Part shown: in pieces, positions 56,090 through 64,000 of the stretch | How positions within the stretch are numbered: position 1 is the stretch's first letter | Layout: every line of letters begins with the position of its first letter | Source of the DNA: Cladorhizidae sp. MBARI D1340-BT2 | Taxonomy: Eukaryota > Porifera > Demospongiae > Poecilosclerida > Cladorhizidae | NCBI GenBank assembly: GCA_028752905.1 | Contig: JAQNBH010000010.1 | Location: 21,890,570-21,954,569, forward strand | Direction: 5' to 3' | Length of the DNA stretch: 64,000 bases | Translations under genes and position numbers: made by a program | The notes under the pieces: generated by a model | What the model saw: only the letters and a program-made list of their open reading frames with translations | What the model was told of the DNA's origin: nothing | The model's database searches: none

Positions 56090-56525
56090 TGTTTCAGCAG
56101 GCCCATGAGCACTGAGAACACACCTTCAGTCCCCAACTGCAAGCCCTTGCTGTTGCAGCAGGCCCATGAACACTGAGAGCACACCTTCAGTCCCCAACTG
56201 CAGCCCTTGCTGTTGCAGCAGGCCCATGAACACTGAGAGCACACCTTCAGTCCCCAACTGCAAGGGCTGTTGCAGCAGGCCCATGAACACTGAGAGCACA
56301 CCTTCAGTCCCCAACTGCAGCCCTTGCTGTTGCAGCAGGCCCATGAACACTGAGAGCACACCTTCAGTCCCCAACTGCAGCCCTTGCTGTTGCAGCAGGC
56401 CCATGAACACTGAGAGCACACCTTCAGTCCCCAACTGCAGCCCTTGCTGTTGCAGCAGGCCCATGAGCACTGAGAACACACCTTCAGTCCGCAACTGCAA
56501 GCCCTTGCTGTTGCAGCAGGCCCGA
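56090..56525. repeat. 60-bp minisatellite, 7 units
   Basis: The unit is CCATGAACACTGAGAGCACA, CCTTCAGTCCCCAACTGCAG and CCCTTGCTGTTGCAGCAGGC. One unit is 57 bp, so all keep the reading frame. Open frames with 20-residue periodicity exist on both strands (195 codons minus, 136 plus); the minus frame is Cys-rich (GLKVCSQCSWACCNSKGCSW). No splice context or signal peptide supports expression, so I treat it as a minisatellite. Confidence 0.9.
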
Positions 56526-56539
56526 GATGCATCGGATAA

Positions 56540-56972
56540 TTACGATTCCGCTCGTTCCAAAATGTTAACGAACTGACTGGTGGTATGCAAGTTATGGCTG
56601 GGAGGGTTGGGGCACACAAGACAATTCCTCTTGGAGAGCCTCTTTGCTACTTCAGCAAACACTTCAATGCACACTGACTGGAATTTATTTCTAGTTTGTC
56701 ATATCTTTTTTAAATTAGCTAAAAAAACTGCCGAAACCACATTTAGGATACCAAGCAACTGCCCACATACTGTAGGTGAGGGTTGGCCGAGATGTGAGCT
56801 ATATTCCTTTGCATTTTTTTTTGGTGTGTGTGTGTGTGCACGCAGTGTGATTGGTCTGCCCTTTTTGGAGGAAAAAAAGGGGAAAAAAGAAAAAAAGCGA
56901 TCAAGCCAATAGGGTGAGTGAGTAGGTGAAAATTCTTTATCCACATATGCAAAGCTTATATCCAGCTAAAAC
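56540..56972. other. Unassigned sequence with a GT microsatellite
   Basis: A short TGTGTGTGTGTGTG run at about 56824-56838 and an A/G-rich run at 56872-56898. No supportable gene. Confidence 0.4.
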
Positions 56973-57035
56973 TCATCCAGACATCATCTCCTTAGAAACC
57001 TCCACAGGGGCTTCAGCGCCTACCAGAGGGAGATA
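56973..57035 (-). CDS. Possible terminal coding exon of an unknown minus-strand gene
   Basis: A strong polypyrimidine tract and acceptor (TGTTCTATGTTTTTTGAGCAG region) precede 57035. The next 20 codons, YLPLVGAEAPVEVSKEMMSG, end in TGA. Phase 0 entry. No upstream exon could be matched, since the upstream sequence is AT repeat and minisatellite. Could be chance. Confidence 0.2.
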   Translation of the reverse strand, partial: YLPLVGAEAPVEVSKEMMSG

Positions 57036-57106
57036 CTGCTCAAAAAACATAGAACAAAAAAAAAAATGTAGAATTTTTGTGATTGCCAACTCTTTCCCCT
57101 GAGCAG

Positions 57107-57219
57107 ATACATATATATATATATTTATATATATGTATATATATATATTTATATACATTTATATATATATTTATATATATATTTATATACATATATATTT
57201 TTATATACATATATATATT

Positions 57220-57263
<44 letters not shown>

Positions 57264-57351
57264 CATATTTATATACACATATTTATATACATATTTATAT
57301 ATATATATTTATATACATATTTATATATATACACATATTTATATACATATT

Positions 57352-57383
<32 letters not shown>

Positions 57384-57390
57384 CATATAT
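57107..57390. repeat. TA-rich microsatellite with ATATTTATATACAT units
   Basis: Compound (TA)n and (TATATTTATATACA)n run. Periodic open frames here are artefacts. Confidence 0.95.
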
Positions 57391-57851
57391 TATATTTGGT
57401 ATCAAATTGTTGCTCATTCTGTGTGGACATGTTGAAGTTTTATAGGCACATATTCTTAGAAGTCACATCCACCAATGTCAGGGTCGCTCCAAATCCATTT
57501 GAAGGGGAAAAAAGGAAGTCATTTGTGCTCTGCGATATGAGCGTTTCCTTTAATTAAAACATAATTAATTTTTTTAATCTGCAATCTGCAAGAGCATAGT
57601 TAACGATGGAAATCTAACAAGATATTTATAGCAATATTAACAGCACTTGTGTGATCGACACCCGACTTAAACCTGTGGGTAAAAATAAATTAAAAAATGC
57701 AAAAAAAAAGAAGGATTTATAGAGCTATAACTTGTTCAGGAATAATACTCTGTTCATATCACAATACAAATATATAATAAGCTGCAGTTTCTGTTTGCTT
57801 ATAGGAATCAGCTGCGCTGAGGTAGCTAACAGAACCCACGCAGTGCGACAT
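57391..57851. other. Unassigned AT-rich sequence
   Basis: No gene recognised. It leads directly into the 22-bp array. Confidence 0.4.
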
Positions 57852-60800
57852 TACATGCTACATGTCACTACATTATACGCTACATGTCACTACATTATAC
57901 GCTACATGTCACTACATTATACGCTACATGTCACTACATTATACGCTACATGTCACTACATTATACGCTACATGTCACTACATTATACGCTACATGTCAC
58001 TACATTATACGCTACATGTCACTACATTATACGTTACATGTCACTACATTATACGCTACATGTCACTACATTATACGCTACATGTCACTACATTATACGC
58101 TACATGTCACTACATTATACGCTACATGTCACTACATTATATGTTACATGTCACTACATTATACGCTACATGTCACTACATTATACGTTACATGTCACTA
58201 CATTATACGCTACATGTCACTACATTATATGCTACATGTCACTACATTATACGCTGCATGTCACTACATTATACGCTACATGTCACTACATTATACGCTA
58301 CATGTCACTACATTATACGCTACATGTCACTACATTATATGCTACATGTCACTACATTATACGCTACATGTCACTACATTATACGTTACATGTCACTACA
58401 TTATACGCTACATGTCACTACATTATACGCTACATGTCACTACATTATACGCTACATGTCACTACATTATACGCTACATGTCACTACATTATACGTTACA
58501 TGTCACTACATTATACGCTACATGTCACTACATTATACGCTACATGTCACTACATTATACGCTACATGTCACTACATTATACGCTACATGTCACTACATT
58601 ATACGTTACATGTCACTACATTATACGCTACATGTCACTACATTATACGCTACATGTCACTACATGTCACTACATTATACGCTACATGTCACTACATTAT
58701 ACGCTACATGTCACTACATTATACGCTACATGTCACTACATTATACGTTACATGTCACTACATTATACGCTACATGTCACTACATTATACGCTACATGTC
58801 ACTACATTATACGCTACATGTCACTACATTATACGCTACATGTCACTACATTATATGTTACATGTCACTACATTATACGCTACATGTCACTACATTATAC
58901 GTTACATGTCACTATATTATACGCTACATGTCACTACATTATATGCTACATGTCACTACATTATACGCTGCATGTCACTACATTATACGCTACATGTCAC
59001 TACATTATACGCTACATGTCACTACATTATACGCTACATGTCACTACATTATATGCTACATGTCACTACATTATACGCTACATGTCACTACATTATACGT
59101 TACATGTCACTACATTATACGCTACATGTCACTACATTATATGCTACATGTCACTACATTATACGCTACATGTCACTACATTATACGCTACATGTCACTA
59201 CATTATACGCTACATGTCACTACATTATACGCTACATGTCACTACATTATACGCTACATGTCACTACATTATACGTTACATGTCACTACATTATACGCTA
59301 CATGTCACTACATTATACGCTACATGTCACTACATTATACGCTACATGTCACTACATTATATGCTACATGTCACTACATTATACGTTACATGTCACTACA
59401 TTATACGCTACATGTCACTACATTATACGCTACATGTCACTACATTATACGCTACATGTCACTACATTATACGCTACATGTCACTACATTATACGCTACA
59501 TGTCACTACATTATACGCTACATGTCACTACATTATATGCTACATGTCACTACATTATACGCTACATGTCACTACATTATACGCTACATGTCACTACATT
59601 ATACGCTACATGTCACTACATTATACGCTGCATGTCACTACATTATACGCTACATGTCACTACATTATATGCTACATGTCACTACATTATATGCTACATG
59701 TCACTACATTATATGCTACATGTCACTACATTATATGCTACATGTCACTACATTATATGCTACATGTCACTACATTATACGCTACATGTCACTACATTAT
59801 ACGCTACATGTCACTACATGTCACTACATTATACGCTACATGTCACTACATTATATGCTACATGTCACTACATTATACGCTACATGTCACTACACTATAC
59901 GCTACATGTCACTACATTGTACGCTACACGTCACTACATTATACGATACATGTCACTACATTATACGCTACATGTCACTACATTATATGCTACATGTCAC
60001 TACATTATACGCTACATGTCACTACATTATACGCTACATGTCACTACATTATATGCTACATGTCACTACATTATACGCTACATGTCACTACATTATACGC
60101 TACATGTCACTACATTATATGCTACATGTCACTACATTATACGCTACATGTCACTACATTGTACGCTACACGTCACTACATTATACGATACATGTCACTA
60201 CATTATACGCTACATGTCACTACATTATATGCTACATGTCACTACATTATACGCTACATGTCACTACATTATACGCTACATGTCACTACATTATACGCTA
60301 CATGTCACTACATTATACGCTACATGTCACTACATTATATGCTACATGTCACTACATTATACGTTACATGTCACTACATTATATGCTACATGTCACTACA
60401 TTATACGCTACATGTCACTACATTATACGCTACATGTCACTACATTATACGCTACATGTCACTACATTATACGCTACATGTCACTACATTATACGCTACA
60501 TGTCACTACATTATACGCTACATGTCACTACATTATATGCTACATGTCACTACATTATATGCTACATGTCACTACATTATATGCTACATGTCACTACATT
60601 ATATGCTACATGTCACTACATTATACGCTACATGTCACTACATTATACGCTACATGTCACTACATGTCACTACATTATACGCTACATGTCACTACATTAT
60701 ACGCTACATGTCACTACATTATACGCTACATGTCACTACATTATATGCTACATGTCACTACATTATATGCTACATGTCACTACATTATATGCTACATGTC

Positions 60801-62165
60801 ACTACATTATATGCTACATGTCACTACATTATACGCTACATGTCACTACATTATACGCTACATGTCACTACATTATACGTTACATGTCACTACATTATAC
60901 GCTACATGTCACTACATTATACACTACATGTCACTACATTATATGCTACATGTCACTACATTATACGCTACATGTCACTACATTATATGCTACATGTCAC
61001 TACATTATATGCTACATGTCACTACATTATATGCTACATGTCACTACATTATACGCTACATGTCACTACATTATACGCTACATGTCACTACATTATACGC
61101 TACATGTCACTACATTATATGCTACATGTCACTACATTATATGCTACATGTCACTACATTATATGCTACATGTCACTACATTATATGCTACATGTCACTA
61201 CATTATATGCTACATGTCACTACATTATACGCTACATGTCACTACATTATACGCTACATGTCACTACATTATACGCTACATGTCACTACATTATACGCTA
61301 CATGTCACTACATTATACGCTACATGTCACTACATTATACGCTACATGTCACTGCATTATACGCTACATGTCACTGCATTATACACATGTCACTACATTA
61401 TACGCTACATGTCACTACATTATACGTTACATGTCACTACATTATACGCTACATGTCACTACATTATACGCTACATGTCACTACATTATACGCTACATGT
61501 CACTACATTATACGCTACATGTCACTACATTATATGCTACATGTCACTACATTATACGCTACATGTCACTACATTATACGCTACATGTCACTACATTATA
61601 CGCTGCATGTCACTACATTATATGTTACATGTCACTACATTATACGTTACATGTCACTACATTATATGTTACATGTCACTACATTATACGTTACATGGCA
61701 CTACATTATACGCTACATGCCACTACATTATACGCTACATGTCACTACATTATATGCTACATGTCACTACATTGTACGCTACATGTCACTACATTATACG
61801 CTACATGTCACTACATTATACGCTACATGTCACCACATTATACGCTACATGTCACTACATTATACGCTGCATGTCACTACATTATACGCTACATGTCAAC
61901 ACATTATATGCTACATGTCACTACATTATATGCTACATGTCACTACATTATATGCTACATGTCACTACATTATACGCTACATGTCAACACATTATATGCG
62001 ACATGTCAGTCTAGAACAAAACTAACAGTATATACTACATTATACGCTACCACTACATTATATGCTACATGTCAGTCTAGAACAAAACTAACAGCACTAC
62101 ATTATACGCTACATGTCACTACATTATACACTACATGTCAGTCTAGAACAAAACTAACAGCACAG
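57852..62165. repeat. 22-bp minisatellite, about 190 units
   Basis: The unit is CATGTCACTACATTATACGC plus TA. Common variants: TATGC, TACGT, TATGT, and GCTGC. Occasional 10-base units (CATGTCACTA) appear at about 58666, 59815 and 60660. The top strand has no stop in any frame because the unit and its main variants lack them, so three overlapping frames of about 1,380-1,490 codons arise, each with 22-residue periodicity (HVTTLYATCHYIIRYMSLHY...). I do not regard these as genes. Segments repeat at long range, such as 58130-58260 and 58850-58980. From about 62010 the array decays, mixing with CAGTCTAGAACAAAACTAAC copies. Confidence 0.96.
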
Positions 62166-62214
62166 AAATCCACCAAGGACCAAGAAAAATGTAGGGAATT
62201 TTTTTAATTAATTA

Positions 62215-62480
62215 ATTAATTTATAATCACCTTCTCAATAATCAACTTCAAATTCTATTCATTAGACGTTTCCTCTAGTCTTCGAGATGCTAAGGCTCAT
62301 GTGAGCCTGCTATATACCGGTAGCTAGCTATCCACCATGTGTCAGTACACACGCCTAGCATGTGCACAGGATGTAAAAAAACAGCGTCTCATTATTCCTG
62401 ATGAAGACTAGAGCATCTAGTCGAAATGTCGAGTGAATACAATTTGAAGTTGATTATTGAGGTGATTTTAATGTTATTAT
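62215..62480. mobile_element. Short foldback (MITE-like) element with about 75-bp inverted ends
   Basis: The left end contains TCAATAATCAACTTCAAATT and AGACGTTTCCTCTAGTCTTC. The right end contains, in reverse complement order, GAAGACTAGAGC, GTCGAAATGTCGAG and AATTTGAAGTTGATTATTGA. The two ends match imperfectly over about 75 bp around a ~110-bp centre. No coding content. A diverged relative is seen at 50595-50680. Confidence 0.7.
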
Positions 62481-62560
62481 GTCAACTGAGAGTTCATTGA
62501 GTATTATGTCAACTGAGAGTTCATTGAGTATTAATTCATTAATTCATTAATTTATTTATT
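62466..62560. repeat. Short direct repeats
   Basis: ATTATGTCAACTGAGAGTTC ATTGAGT occurs twice in tandem, followed by AATTCATT repeats. Confidence 0.85.
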
Positions 62561-62697
62561 TATGCCTGAAATAAACTTGCATACATGTACAGGTGCTGTG
62601 CAGCTTTTCCTAAGCATAAGAGCTTCTAGAAGCAGCAGCACGTGCCTGGGAAAGGTGCTCTCTGACAACAGTTGTAATTGTCAGCTCAGCCTCCTAA

Positions 62698-63205
62698 GGT
62701 TCACTGCAACCCTCTGGCTGGTTCACTGCAACCCTCGGGCTGGTTCACTGCAACCCTCGGGCTGGTTCACTACAACCCTCGGGCTGGTTCACTGCAACCC
62801 TCGGGCTGGTTCACTGCAACCCTCGGGCTGGTTCACTGCAACCCTCGGGCTGGTTCACTGCAACCCTCGGGCTGGTTCACTGCAACCCTCGGGCTGGTTC
62901 ACTGCAACCCGCGGGCTGGTTCACTGCAACCCTCGGGCTGGTTCACTGCAACACCCAGGCTGATTCACTACAACCCTCGGGCTGGTTCACTGCAACCCTC
63001 GGGCTGGTTCACTGCAACCCTCGGGCTGGTTCACTGCAACCCTCGGGCTGGTTCGGGCTGGTTCACTGCAACCCTCGGGCTGGTTCGGGCTGGTTCACTG
63101 CAACCCTCGGGCTGGTTCACTGCAACCCTCGGGCTGGTTCACTGCAACCCTCGGGCTGGTTCACTGTAACCCTCGGGCTGGTTCACTGCAACCCTCGGGC
63201 TGGAA
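62698..63205. repeat. 22-bp minisatellite, about 23 units
   Basis: The unit is GGTTCACTGCAACCCTCGGG plus CT. Two short units (GGTTCGGGCT) occur at about 63050 and 63084. Stop-free periodic frames (133 and 163 codons) are by-products. Confidence 0.95.
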
Positions 63206-63267
63206 GTACAGTTTTCCAATAACATTGCAACAGCAAGAGCTGTACTAGACAAGTCTGGCTAAAAGTA

Positions 63268-64000
<733 letters not shown>

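Noticed and set aside
56700..56790. Possible plus-strand exon (acceptor near 56720, donor GTGAGG after 56773)
   Set aside because: Splice-like borders but very short, no partner exons and no recognisable protein.
57732..62207. 1491-codon and two ~1380-codon open frames
   Set aside because: They are overlapping frames over a stop-free 22-bp minisatellite; no domain, no codon structure, and all three frames are equally open.

Overview
The window looks like repeat-saturated nuclear DNA of an animal. The only gene I recognise with confidence is a spliced, minus-strand Dixin-like (DIXDC1-type) gene: coiled-coil exons followed by a basic linker and a C-terminal DIX domain, with GT-AG introns. DIX proteins of this kind belong to animal Wnt signalling, so this is a metazoan. 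The extreme minisatellite content, the Ty3/gypsy, LINE and ZMYM1-like hAT relics, and the short introns between some exons make an early-branching invertebrate (a demosponge, for example) my best guess, but the sequence alone does not prove the phylum.

Layout. 1-13750 is a huge palindrome, near-identical in its outer ~5 kb per arm, whose interior is an AT-rich satellite (full unit about 180 bp) that switches strand at about 4319, 6833 and 9434. 13751-15448 is mostly single-copy, with a perfect hairpin and a possible SINE. 15449-27489 is a second giant structure: about 12 kb bounded by 0.7-0.8 kb inverted repeats. It holds a 19-bp minisatellite, a degenerate minisatellite, a decayed copy of the last DIX exon (plus strand), a Ty3/gypsy element (minus strand; pol intact, gag broken, no LTR pair seen) and another block of the palindrome's satellite. 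27490-36640 is a transposon graveyard: a tRNA-like SINE, a 120-bp tandem duplication, a LINE 3' fragment, a foldback element, a hAT/ZMYM1-like pseudogene, a minisatellite and a second LINE 3' fragment. 37255 to at least 50930 is the Dixin-like gene, whose introns are loaded with minisatellites, including 160 units of 28 bp with no net indel. From 50965 to the end almost everything is tandem repeat (44, 58, 60, 22 and 22 bp units and a trinucleotide run of at least 716 bp). The 44-bp array is split by a 2-kb TA-flanked DNA transposon.

Roughly 45% of the window is tandem repeat. The long open frames over 43385-44610 and 57732-62207 come from repeat units lacking stop codons, and I do not annotate them as genes. 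The most unusual elements are the two adjacent giant inverted-repeat structures that share one satellite family, and the DIX pseudo-exon carried inside one of them.
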